DNA from: an uncultured Lachnotalea sp.
GTDB lineage: Bacteria; Bacillota; Clostridia; Lachnospirales; Lachnospiraceae
Direction of reading: 5' to 3'
DNA: 64,000 bases
NCBI GenBank assembly: GCA_947066815.1
Contig: CAMSZT010000006.1
Coordinates: forward strand, 1 to 64,000
The translations under genes and the position numbers were made by a program. The notes beneath the pieces are model-generated. The model was not told where the DNA came from. It ran no database searches and saw nothing but the letters and a program-made list of their open reading frames with translations. This document shows, one piece after another, positions 34,898 through 43,120 of this stretch (position 1 is its first letter; every line of letters starts with the position of its first letter).

Positions 34898-36091
34898 TTA
34901 ACGCATAAAATCAAACAAAGACATTCCCATAATGTTGGAGCTTACCTTTAAAGCGGCGGTATAGGAACGATTGTAGGCATACATCTCCATGATCGCTTCA
35001 TAGGGATCCGCTCCAAGCTTTTCCCGATACTGGGTCTCCAGATTCAGTTTGTCGTCCTCCAGCCTGGTGAGGGTCAGATCCAGCTGATTGCTCTTATTGC
35101 CGAGATTGCTGTAAACTTTTCCCAGCTTATCGGAGGAGGCGTTTGCCTGATCCAGGATCTTTCCCATCGTATCCAGGAATTCCGCCTTGTCGATACCGTC
35201 GTTCCCGGCGCTTCCTGTGGCGCTCTTGTCATTGTCCAGGTAAGTCATATACCGGTTCATGGTGATGATTCCCTGGCCGACTACGCCGATGGCACTGTCG
35301 GCCAGGGCCTTTTCGATTTCCGACAGCGGGGGGTTTTTCGATTTCATGGCATCGGAGGTGATGTCCGTCAGGACATTCAGCCCGCCGGTATAGGTGTCGA
35401 TCAGGGTCTTGGTGTCATGGACGGAACCGTAGCCGACATCCACCCGGCCCTGCTCCGACATGGCCGCCTTAAGCTGATCCTCCGTGCCGCCGCCCGGCTG
35501 CAGCTTAAAGGTATAACCGCCGTTCGCATCCTCCTCCAGCTTGAATTTAAATTCCGTGGAGACGGTATCTCCAGAAAACTTATGGTTGTAGGTCAGGAAC
35601 ATATCGTTGGTGTCCGGATCATAGGAGACCGCAAAAGGGGTGGTGGACAGGTCATTGCCGCCAAACACGTAGAAACTCTCATATTTGGAATTCAGATTAT
35701 TGACCATGGACTGCTGTTTGTGGATCAGGTCGTCCCGGACTGTCCCAACCGTCGTGGAAATCTCGTTGTTGGGGGAGTTCATAATATAGGAGATCTTGCT
35801 TGCGGCATTGTCCTGGCCGGTGGCCAGCGTACTCTGGATCTGGCGGATCCCCTGCTCCTGCTGATAGAGCCGGTTGTCAATATCCGTCAGAAGCTGCTTT
35901 TTGCTTAAGACATCCTGATACTGGGTATCCATCCGCTGGCCGGAATAATAAGCCAGGGGATTTTCGGCGCCGGACTCATAAGCCTTGCCGCTGGAGATCT
36001 TATTCATGCTTTTATTTAATTGGCTGTGGACATCGTTGACAGCGGAAGTATACTGCCTGTAGATCGATGTATTGGTAACGCGCATTGCCAT
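34898..36091 (-). CDS. flgL: Hook-filament junction protein FlgL (HAP3)
   Basis: FlgL connects the hook (through FlgK) to the flagellin filament. The 397-residue protein has flagellin-like ends: N-terminal LNKSMNKISSGKAYESGAEN (about residues 27-46) and a C-terminal coiled coil with LTRLEDDKLNLETQYRE and AYNRSYTAALKVSSNIM. It follows flgK by about 30 bases and precedes the unknown gene and fliW. Confidence 0.94.
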   Translation of the reverse strand: MAMRVTNTSIYRQYTSAVNDVHSQLNKSMNKISSGKAYESGAENPLAYYSGQRMDTQYQDVLSKKQLLTDIDNRLYQQEQGIRQIQSTLATGQDNAASKISYIMNSPNNEISTTVGTVRDDLIHKQQSMVNNLNSKYESFYVFGGNDLSTTPFAVSYDPDTNDMFLTYNHKFSGDTVSTEFKFKLEEDANGGYTFKLQPGGGTEDQLKAAMSEQGRVDVGYGSVHDTKTLIDTYTGGLNVLTDITSDAMKSKNPPLSEIEKALADSAIGVVGQGIITMNRYMTYLDNDKSATGSAGNDGIDKAEFLDTMGKILDQANASSDKLGKVYSNLGNKSNQLDLTLTRLEDDKLNLETQYREKLGADPYEAIMEMYAYNRSYTAALKVSSNIMGMSLFDFMR

Positions 36092-36122
36092 AATTATTGC
36101 TCCTTTCCACCGGTTTTATACA

Positions 36123-37784
36123 TTATCTGCCTACAAGGCCGGTGTTGTTGATCAGGGTATTCAGCGCCTCGTCCAGAGTGGTCATCAGACGGGAAGCGGC
36201 ATTGTAGGCGGCCAGATAGGTCATCATATTGGATGCCTCCTCGTCCAGGCTGATCCCGGAGACCGCGTCCCTGGAATTCTGGATCCCGTTCAGTATGGTC
36301 ACATTATTTTTCAGAGAGGCCTGATTGTGGGAAGAGTCTGTGGCCAGCACAGTAGTCACATTGCTGATATAGGCGGCGAAGGTCTTATTGGCAAGATCGA
36401 TGCCGTCGTAAGGGACGGCATTGCCGGGAGTATAGCTGACGGACATAGCCCGCAGCATGGCAAGGGCAGTGTCGTTGGCATTGTTGTCTTCGTCCTTAAA
36501 TCCCTTCCCCAGTTTCACCTGGCCGTCCGTCCACTGGCTGTTGATGCCGATGTTGGCGGCGGTGATGCCGGTGACGCCGGAATCCGTCCGGTTTACCAGC
36601 AGAGGGGCATCTTTACCGTCATTGCCTTTCTTGTTCAGCTTATTCATCACATCGGCAAAGCTTTGAGCAAGGTTATCCAGATGGTTGGTGTAATACTGAT
36701 AGCCGTGGACCTTTGCCTTCTCTATATCCACGGGGGCTTGGGCAGGATCGCCGCTCAGCATATCCAGGCTGGCCTGGATGGAGCCGCCCTCAAAGCCGTT
36801 GGCATTGCCGGCTGTATTGGCGCCGGCAATCGGGACCGTCCCTCCGCCCGCGGCACCGGCAGCCGTAAACTCCGCCGTAGCATTCCGATAAGGATGATCC
36901 GCGTCCGCGCCCTCCTTGATCTCCAGTTTCCCGTAATTCTGTTCGGCGGAGCCTTCCGTGCCGCTGACCAGGGTCAGGGTTTTGCGGGTGGTTCCGTTTT
37001 CATAATAGACCATATCGACATATAAGTCATCCGGCCAGTCCTTATCGTCCTTGTGCAGATCGTCTTTTTTGTAACGGACCTCGATGGGGACATAGCTGGA
37101 GAGTTCATCCAGCAGCACGTTCCTTTCATCCATGAGCTCCAGACTCTGCTGTCCGAAGACCTGATTATGTTTGATCTGCCGGTTCAGCTCACCGATCCGC
37201 TTTAAAATATCATTTACCGCCTGTTCGGCTCCGTTTTGATTGGTGCCCTCGCCGTCCAGACGTTCGAATTCTTGTTTTTCGGCCTCACCCAGCTTCTGTG
37301 CGGCACGGTTCAGGAGATTGGTCAGCTCCTGCATGCGCAGCCGCAGCTCGCTCTCGAAGACCTCGTCGTTGACCTTGGCCGGATCCTGGGCCTGGTTCAG
37401 AGTACTCTGGATATTGTCAAAGGCCTGCCGGATCCCGGAGACATTGCCCTCGTCCATAAAGCGGGACAGGGCGTCCAGGGACGTCTGCATGGCGTCCGTA
37501 TAACCGGACTTTTCCATCTGAGAACGGTACTGGGCATCCAGGAAGGGATCGCGGATCTGGGACACCTTATCCATGGAAACTCCGTAGCCAACCATGATCT
37601 CCGAACCGTTCATATAATGGGAGATGGGATTGCTATAATTGAGGCTGGAGGTCTCCAGCGTCTGGCGGGTGTAGCCCACCGTGTTCATATTTGAAAGATT
37701 CTGGCCGGTGATATCCAGACGCTTTTGGTTGGCCTGAAGGGCCGAGAGCGCCGTGCTAAAACCGGCAAAAGTAGCTCGCACCAT
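36123..37784 (-). CDS. flgK: Hook-filament junction protein FlgK (HAP1)
   Basis: FlgK is the first junction protein on the hook. At 553 residues it is of normal length. The N-terminus has ALSALQANQKRLDITGQNLS and NMNTVGYTRQ, and the C-terminus has GISLDEEASNMMTYLAAYNA with RLMTTLDEALNTLIN, both diagnostic. The centre is variable. It is in the order flgM-flgN-flgK-flgL, typical of sigma-28-dependent late operons. Confidence 0.96.
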   Translation of the reverse strand: MVRATFAGFSTALSALQANQKRLDITGQNLSNMNTVGYTRQTLETSSLNYSNPISHYMNGSEIMVGYGVSMDKVSQIRDPFLDAQYRSQMEKSGYTDAMQTSLDALSRFMDEGNVSGIRQAFDNIQSTLNQAQDPAKVNDEVFESELRLRMQELTNLLNRAAQKLGEAEKQEFERLDGEGTNQNGAEQAVNDILKRIGELNRQIKHNQVFGQQSLELMDERNVLLDELSSYVPIEVRYKKDDLHKDDKDWPDDLYVDMVYYENGTTRKTLTLVSGTEGSAEQNYGKLEIKEGADADHPYRNATAEFTAAGAAGGGTVPIAGANTAGNANGFEGGSIQASLDMLSGDPAQAPVDIEKAKVHGYQYYTNHLDNLAQSFADVMNKLNKKGNDGKDAPLLVNRTDSGVTGITAANIGINSQWTDGQVKLGKGFKDEDNNANDTALAMLRAMSVSYTPGNAVPYDGIDLANKTFAAYISNVTTVLATDSSHNQASLKNNVTILNGIQNSRDAVSGISLDEEASNMMTYLAAYNAASRLMTTLDEALNTLINNTGLVGR

Positions 37785-37802
37785 GTATCGTTTTCCTCCT
37801 TG

Positions 37803-38273
37803 CTACACGTATCGGTCATGAAAATGGGAAGGGCCGCCGGCCTCCGGAATGCTGCTGCGGCTTCCCGCCCCGAGAATATGTTCAAATTCCCGTAAACGCA
37901 CGGAAATGATGCGGCTGGATGATCCCTCCGCATCGGTCAGATCTTTAAGCTGTGCCTCCATCCGGGAAAACAGCGGGGAAAGGACGGAAACCTCTGCCTC
38001 GTCCGCAGATCCAAGGATCTGTCGAAAAGTCAGGTCCTTCCACCCAAGGCCGGCCGCCTGACGGCCTCTCAGCTGATCCAGCCCCCGGAGTTTTAAGAGC
38101 AGGGCCTGTTCCTCCCTGAGGAAAGAATCCATCTTCCCATGTTCTCCGGCAGAGGCGGCCTCAGCCTTGGCCCTTTCCGATTCCGTGAGTTGTACGACGA
38201 TCTCGGACAACTCCTCCAGTGTACCCACAAAGGAACGGAGAAGTTCTGCCCGGTCTTCCTTATTATAATCCAT
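37803..38273 (-). CDS. flgN: Flagellar export chaperone FlgN
   Basis: FlgN is the helical chaperone for FlgK and FlgL. The 156-residue protein is rich in Leu, Glu and Arg, with coiled-coil potential over residues 10-130 and the FLREEQALLLKLRGLDQLR helix typical of FlgN. Position between flgM and flgK supports the call. Confidence 0.87.
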   Translation of the reverse strand: MDYNKEDRAELLRSFVGTLEELSEIVVQLTESERAKAEAASAGEHGKMDSFLREEQALLLKLRGLDQLRGRQAAGLGWKDLTFRQILGSADEAEVSVLSPLFSRMEAQLKDLTDAEGSSSRIISVRLREFEHILGAGSRSSIPEAGGPSHFHDRYV

Positions 38274-38311
38274 CCTGTGATGCCTCCTGCTCTTTGCGCC
38301 GCAAACGGATA

Positions 38312-38626
38312 TCAGTAACAGAGCATCCGTTTCGCGATCTGCGCAGCATCCGGTCTGTAGGTTCCGGCTTCTGCCTGGCAGCGCAGCTCGGCGACCCGGG
38401 CTTCATCTGCCGCGGGAACGGAAATATCCTTTGCCGCTTCCTTTGCCAGAAGCCTGGCAAACTGCTTTGTGTCCGACGGATACTGTGTCTGATGGAGCGT
38501 CAGCTTGTCGTAGCTGCCGATGCTTCCCGCCGTCTGCTGCTTTGCTGGTTCCGGCACGGAGGAGGCTGTACGGTAGAAGGAATAATCTCTTCCCACCATA
38601 CTGGTTCCGTATAATTTCACATTCAT
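38312..38626 (-). CDS. flgM: Anti-sigma-28 factor FlgM
   Basis: FlgM binds FliA and is exported when the hook is complete, releasing late transcription. The 104-residue protein has the FlgM C-terminal pattern (RVAELRCQAEAGTYRPDAAQ then IAKRML) that forms the sigma-binding helices. The N-terminal half is Ser/Thr-rich and probably disordered. AAAGGAGGG precedes the ATG at 38626. It is first in its operon behind a sigma-28 promoter, allowing autoregulation. Confidence 0.9.
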   Translation of the reverse strand: MNVKLYGTSMVGRDYSFYRTASSVPEPAKQQTAGSIGSYDKLTLHQTQYPSDTKQFARLLAKEAAKDISVPAADEARVAELRCQAEAGTYRPDAAQIAKRMLCY

Positions 38627-38684
38627 AACAATTGCCCTCCTTTCAATGCAGCCTGATTACGGCATATGACTGTATTTACCTAAA

Positions 38685-38711
38685 TTATCGGCAGTTTTTT
38701 CTACAACATAA
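38685..38711 (-). promoter_or_regulatory. Sigma-28 promoter of flgM-flgN-flgK-flgL
   Basis: On the minus strand, TTAT (38711-38708), 15 bases, then a perfect GCCGATAA (38692-38685). CC precedes the TTAT. It lies about 60 bases upstream of flgM. Confidence 0.8.
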
Positions 38712-38735
38712 GGCGGGATAAAAAATGTTTTGCCT

Positions 38736-38762
38736 TTATAAAAAAAGAAAAACTGTCGATAT
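38736..38762 (+). promoter_or_regulatory. Divergent sigma-28-like promoter of the FliK-like/FlhX-like pair
   Basis: TTAT (38736-38739), 15 bases, then GTCGATAT (38755-38762), which differs at one position from GCCGATAT. It is back to back with the flgM promoter, about 25 bases away, and faces the gene at 38902. Confidence 0.6.
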
Positions 38763-38901
38763 ATATTATTGATATTGTAATTTTGTGCTTTAACGGATCA
38801 TCCGTGACGGGGAACGGACAGAAGATATCCCCGGGGATGCCCTTCGGGATCCTTGTCATGGCCGGCCGGCCGTTAATATTATATGCTTTTATGGAGGTAC
38901 C

Positions 38902-40320
38902 ATGGCCAATATTCTGCAGGTGACCAATCCGGTGAATGACAACAGCCGGAATGCGATAAATACACAGACGAAAAATCTGTCCGAAAGCCAGCAGCTCCAC
39001 AATCCCGTGGATCCGACGCGGGTGGTGCGGGCAGACGGGCAGACAGGGAACAGGGCCGGAGACGCCATGAGCGAGGCGGCCAATATCATCGTGGATTACG
39101 AGAGCAATTACGGCGCTTTTATCAAGCGTCTGGGGGAGGGGCAGGAACTCCCGAAGCTCCTGGAGCAGTTTTTCCAGGCGGAGAATGCCGCTGTCCTCTT
39201 TTCCGGCGAGGAGGCGGCCGCACCGCTTTTGGAGCAGCTTTTTTCTGCGATGCAGATGAATTCGCCGGAAGAGCTTCTGTCTTTTTTGCAGACCCAGATG
39301 GAACAGCAGGCCAAGTTTTCCGGTCCCTTTTTCGACGGGCTCCGGAAGCTTTTAAGTGAGAACCGCACGGATTCGGCGAAGGAGGCAGTGCTTTCGTTCC
39401 TCCGCAGCTATAACAGCAGGTCTTCCGGGGAGCACACCCTGAAGCAGATGAAGGCACTGACGGATGATATCGGGAGGCTGATGCTCCGGCAGTTCAAGGG
39501 GGAGTACCAGGACATTCTGGATGATATGGACTGGGACGCTCCCGCGGGCCAGACCAGGGCCAATGCGGCGGTGCTGAACCAGCGGCTGATCCCTTTTCTG
39601 GCTTCCTATATATCCCGGACTCATGATTACGGGCCGGTTCGCAGCGCCGTCATGCTTTTTATTTTTCATTCCGTCCAGTATGAGGAGGGGAGCCAGGACA
39701 GGCTGCTGCAACTCTTTGAGAGGTTGCTGCGTGTCCGCGGTTTCGACCAGGTTTTTGAGAAGGAGGAGGCCTACGGAGAGTTCACGAAGCTCTTGTCCGG
39801 CACGGAGAAGCCGGAGGACGGTTTTGCGGACGCCTTTTCCAAGCTGGTCGGAAAAGGGGCGGACGGAGCGGCAGGGCTTGAGAATATCCAGCAGTTCTAT
39901 AACATCATGAACGGCATGCTGGTCAACGAGAGCGTGTATCTGCCGCTGGTGCATCTGCTGCTTCCTTTCCGGTTCGGGGAGGAGCAGGTCATGTCGGAGA
40001 TGTGGGTGGATCCGGACGCCGGCGGGGAGGATGCCGAGGGCCGCAGGATCAAGATGTTCCTTAAATTCGAGATCCGGGATCTGGGACGGTTCGATCTGGT
40101 GCTGGTCATGGAGGACCGCCAGGTGGGGATGCAGCTTTTCGTGCCGCCGGCCCTCAAGGAGCGGTCCGAGCATATCAGCCGGGACGTGGCGGCTATCTTC
40201 AGGAGGAGCGGCCTTAAGATGGACCAGCTGATGGTCCGGGAGAAGAAGAGCGACCTGAAGGTCATGGACGTGTTTCCGGAGATCCGGGAAAAAGAGAGGA
40301 CGATCAATGTCAGAATTTGA
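38902..40320 (+). CDS. FliK-like flagellar protein paired with an FlhB-tail protein
   Basis: A 472-residue protein, mostly helical in its first 370 residues with repeated Leu-rich segments. The C-terminal part (about 385-470) resembles the FliK/Flg_hook domain: IKMFLKFEIRDLGRFDLVLV, a loop, then VPPALKERSEHISRDVAA. It overlaps by 14 bases a gene for an FlhB C-terminal-like protein, so the two probably interact as FliK and FlhB do. Bacillus ylqG-ylqH is a comparable pair. ATG 38902 follows GGAGG. The exact function is unknown. Confidence 0.65.
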   Translation: MANILQVTNPVNDNSRNAINTQTKNLSESQQLHNPVDPTRVVRADGQTGNRAGDAMSEAANIIVDYESNYGAFIKRLGEGQELPKLLEQFFQAENAAVLFSGEEAAAPLLEQLFSAMQMNSPEELLSFLQTQMEQQAKFSGPFFDGLRKLLSENRTDSAKEAVLSFLRSYNSRSSGEHTLKQMKALTDDIGRLMLRQFKGEYQDILDDMDWDAPAGQTRANAAVLNQRLIPFLASYISRTHDYGPVRSAVMLFIFHSVQYEEGSQDRLLQLFERLLRVRGFDQVFEKEEAYGEFTKLLSGTEKPEDGFADAFSKLVGKGADGAAGLENIQQFYNIMNGMLVNESVYLPLVHLLLPFRFGEEQVMSEMWVDPDAGGEDAEGRRIKMFLKFEIRDLGRFDLVLVMEDRQVGMQLFVPPALKERSEHISRDVAAIFRRSGLKMDQLMVREKKSDLKVMDVFPEIREKERTINVRI

Positions 40321-40612
40321 TGATTTGATGAAGAGAAAGGCTGTGGCCTTAAAATATGACCCTCAGAAAAACGGAGCCCCGGTGGTGGTGGCTTCCGGCA
40401 TGGGTTATCTGGCCGAGAAGATTACGGAGACGGCCATGGAGGCGGGGGTCCCGGTTTACGAGGACGATTCCCTTGCCACCCTGCTGACTCAGTTAAAGCT
40501 GGGGGCTTCCATCCCGGTGGAGCTTTATCAGGCCATCGTGGATATCTATATCTATTTCCTGGGCTACGTGCCGGAGGAGGAGCCGGTTCCGGAGGAGGAA
40601 GAAATGAATTAG
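40307..40612 (+). CDS. FlhB C-terminal-domain protein (FlhX/YlqH type)
   Basis: A 101-residue soluble protein matching the part of FlhB that follows its NPTH cleavage site. KRKAVALKYDPQKNGAPVVV lines up with AVAIKYDPEKNAAPVVLA of FlhB here, and DDSLATLLTQLKLGASIPVE with the end of FlhB. It lacks the cleavage motif itself and all membrane helices. Such proteins (YlqH, FlhX) can stand in for the cleaved FlhB tail. Its overlap with a FliK-like gene suggests a paired export-specificity function. The last 15 residues are acidic. Confidence 0.85.
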   Translation: MSEFDDLMKRKAVALKYDPQKNGAPVVVASGMGYLAEKITETAMEAGVPVYEDDSLATLLTQLKLGASIPVELYQAIVDIYIYFLGYVPEEEPVPEEEEMN

Positions 40613-40634
40613 GAGCTGTCAGACTGCAGATATG

Positions 40635-40676
40635 AAAACAACAAGGTACTTTGGATGGAAGTACCTTGTTGTTTTT
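40635..40676 (+). terminator. Rho-independent terminator after the FlhX-like gene
   Basis: A 17-bp stem (40635-40651 with 40659-40675) around a 7-base loop, followed by T residues. The A-run on the left may let it also stop minus-strand transcription of the GT8 remnant. Confidence 0.88.
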
Positions 40677-40690
40677 CTCATAATAAATCA

Positions 40691-41144
40691 TTATAAATAA
40701 GGATCCTGCTTCCACGGTTTTTTCGTCTTTATGTATCCCGGGCCGCCGGAGACAGGAACGATCGATTCCGCGATCCCGCACAGGTCGTCCATGCTCAGCC
40801 CTACCTGGCGCAGCTGATCCAGATTGATCACATAGGAGCCGGAATGAAAAAGGCCGTCGAGGATACGGGGGAGGCTGCGCTGCCAGTCATAGAGGTCATC
40901 TGCCGTATAGGGGATGATCCTGTCATGCTCAGTTTTATAGGATATTCCGGTTGCGGTAACGACATTTCCCTGAAAATCATAAGTCTAGATTTTGCTGGCT
41001 GACCCGGTGATATAAAAGAAAAAAATCAATATGAGAATCCGGCATGCTGTGAGATATGGACAGGATCGTGACCGCCACATAGGGGGCGAGGGCATCATCA
41101 CAGGATGTCATGATGTTGTATCTGGGAGCGGAAATTGGGAACAT
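40691..41144 (-). pseudogene. GT8-family glycosyltransferase with an internal deletion
   Basis: On the minus strand, ATG 41144 (preceded by CAGGAGG) opens a GT8-like N-terminus: YNIMTSCDDALAPYVAVTIL then IDFFLLYHRVSQQ. This ends at a stop near 40976. A second frame, entered around 40984 without a start codon, continues with YDFQGNVVTATGISY and SGSYVINLDQLRQVG, resembling the C-terminal half of GT8 enzymes, and stops at 40691. The central catalytic part is missing and the frame is broken, so the gene is dead. The GT8 call is by eye. Confidence 0.6.
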
Positions 41145-41231
41145 GGTACAGAACCTCCTGGGAAAACTGATATTTTTTGCCAGTTTAACATAATTTTGCA
41201 GGGAATGCAAGAATTGCGGTGGCTGATGAAC

Positions 41232-41260
41232 TTGACCATGCTGCAGTTTTCAGTTATAAT
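41232..41260 (+). promoter_or_regulatory. Sigma-A promoter of the lytic transglycosylase gene
   Basis: TTGACC (41232-41237), 17 bases, TATAAT (41255-41260), about 40 bases before the ATG at 41301. It overlaps nothing else on this strand. Confidence 0.75.
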
Positions 41261-41300
41261 GTCAAGAGATATATGTTTTTGGAAAGAGGAGCGATGCCAT

Positions 41301-42335
41301 ATGAGCACGGTAACATCCATCGATCAGGTCCGCCCGGCGAGCGGACAGAATATCAGCCAGGCCGGCGCCGTCGTTGTTTCGGAAACACCTTCCCGGAGTT
41401 TTCAGTCTGTTCTGGACCAGGAGGTACTGAACCAGGTCCGCCAGGATAAGATATCTTCCTCGGACAAGGGCCAGTATGACGAGATCTTTGCGCAGGCGTC
41501 CGCCTGCTACAATCTGCCGGTGGCCCTTTTAAAAGCCATCACGAAGGTAGAGTCGGATTTTAATCCCAATGACGTATCGTCAAAGGGGGCAAAGGGGCTG
41601 ATGCAGCTGATGCCCAGCACGGCGGCAGAGGTGGGGGTGACGGACCCCTTCGATCCCTGGCAGAATATCATGGGGGCGACCAAGTATATCAGGAAGCAGT
41701 TGGATCGGTTCGGAGATCTGCGGACCGCCCTGGCGGCTTACAACACGGGCCCCGGAAACGTAAAAAAGTACGGGGGCGAGCCGGATTACTGCAAGCGGTA
41801 TGTAGATAAGGTCCTTGCCTATATGGGAGAAGCCGAGGTGGATACCGGTAATGTGGGCGCCGCCTACGACGTGCTGGCAAACCAGGGCCTGTATGGCAGT
41901 GCATTTGGAAACAATTATTACGGTGCGCTCGGAGGGCTGGGCACGGCTTATAACGCCCTTGGCGGCCTGGGAAGCTATGGTTTATCGGGAAGTACAGGAG
42001 CCTCCTTCGGCCTGCTCGGAAACCTTGCCAGTCCCTACAGTATGCTGGGCGGGTTTGGGAGCCTGGGGCTCCTTGGAAGCCTCGGGACCTCCTACGGTTC
42101 CTCCGCAGGTACGGACGGGATGTTCGGAAGCTCCGGGAGCAGCCTGGGCCTCCTTTCAGGAGGATCGGCATACAATTCTCTGTATGCGCTCTCCGGACTT
42201 CTTTCTACCGCCGGCAGTACGGATGGGGATACGGTCACACTGAGCAGGGAAGGCTTTAACAGCCTGATCGAACTGATGCGGATCCAGTCGATGATGAGTG
42301 CGGAGCAGACGGTCGGGACCATGTCCCTGCTGTAA
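41301..42335 (+). CDS. Lytic transglycosylase (SLT domain) with a Gly/Leu/Ser-rich tail
   Basis: A 344-residue protein. Residues about 55-170 form a Slt/goose-lysozyme-like domain with the catalytic Glu in AITKVESDFNPNDVSSKGAK, then GLMQLMPSTAAEVGV and ALAAYNTGPGNVKKYGG. Residues about 195-310 are a low-complexity Gly/Leu/Ser/Tyr repeat region. I see no N-terminal signal peptide, which suggests export by another route, perhaps the flagellar one. It probably opens peptidoglycan for the rod, replacing FlgJ, which is absent here. GAGGAGCG precedes ATG 41301. Confidence 0.85.
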   Translation: MSTVTSIDQVRPASGQNISQAGAVVVSETPSRSFQSVLDQEVLNQVRQDKISSSDKGQYDEIFAQASACYNLPVALLKAITKVESDFNPNDVSSKGAKGLMQLMPSTAAEVGVTDPFDPWQNIMGATKYIRKQLDRFGDLRTALAAYNTGPGNVKKYGGEPDYCKRYVDKVLAYMGEAEVDTGNVGAAYDVLANQGLYGSAFGNNYYGALGGLGTAYNALGGLGSYGLSGSTGASFGLLGNLASPYSMLGGFGSLGLLGSLGTSYGSSAGTDGMFGSSGSSLGLLSGGSAYNSLYALSGLLSTAGSTDGDTVTLSREGFNSLIELMRIQSMMSAEQTVGTMSLL

Positions 42336-42356
42336 AAGACAAAAGGAGTATATACT

Positions 42357-42968
42357 ATGGTATTGAAGGACTGCAGCCGGTGCATGGTGTATACGCCGCA
42401 GGGGAAAAATCTCAGTACGGCGGCGGTGATACATACGAAGGATTACATATCGCTTTATTTTGATATTCCCAGCATGCAGGATATCCGTATGCGCACGGTG
42501 GTGGATTTTTATGATGACCGGGTGGGGATGATCAGGGCTGTCTGCAGCCTGGTGGTCCGCCGGAATCCTTCTTTTCCTGAGATGCCCCACTCCTGGATGG
42601 CGGACTGTGAGATCCTGGAGGTGAAGGACAGCCTGCAGAGACAGCAGGATATCCGGGCAAGGGTGAAGATCCATATGGGCTTCGCTTCCGAGAACCATGG
42701 TGATTTTTACGGAGTGATCGAAAATATCAGCGCAGGAGGATTTTATGTGAAGACGGCGATGCCTCTGGACCGGAATGAGAAAATTTCTTTTCAGCACACC
42801 TTCCGCACGGCGCTCAGGACCTTTGAAGCCCATGTCATCCGGATGCAGCGGATCGGGGATGAGTACGGTTATGGCTGCCGCTTTGTGGGCTTGAGTGAAA
42901 ACGCGGAAGCAGTTATCCGCGAATACGTCTATAAGGTACTCCGGGAGCGGGAGAAGGGCAGACGGTAA
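42357..42968 (+). CDS. PilZ-domain c-di-GMP receptor (YcgR/DgrA-like)
   Basis: A 203-residue protein with an N-terminal YcgR-like domain and a C-terminal PilZ domain (about residues 98-195). The c-di-GMP motif is present as Arg-rich RQQDIRARVKI (RxxxR) plus ENISAGG ([D/N]xSxxG). In Firmicutes such proteins slow the motor by binding MotA or the rotor. It follows the transglycosylase gene by 21 bases with AAAAGGAG before the ATG, so the two are probably co-transcribed. Confidence 0.88.
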   Translation: MVLKDCSRCMVYTPQGKNLSTAAVIHTKDYISLYFDIPSMQDIRMRTVVDFYDDRVGMIRAVCSLVVRRNPSFPEMPHSWMADCEILEVKDSLQRQQDIRARVKIHMGFASENHGDFYGVIENISAGGFYVKTAMPLDRNEKISFQHTFRTALRTFEAHVIRMQRIGDEYGYGCRFVGLSENAEAVIREYVYKVLREREKGRR

Positions 42969-43120
42969 GAACGTGCCCTTTAAGGTTCCGGAGGAGCGGC
43001 GCTGCGGCACACAGGACGGCGCGGCGGGAGGAAACTCTTGTCCGGGGGATGGATTTACGGCGTATCTGAAAATTTCTTCGGATGATTTTCGGATACGCCT
43101 TTTTGACAGGGAGGGAAGCC

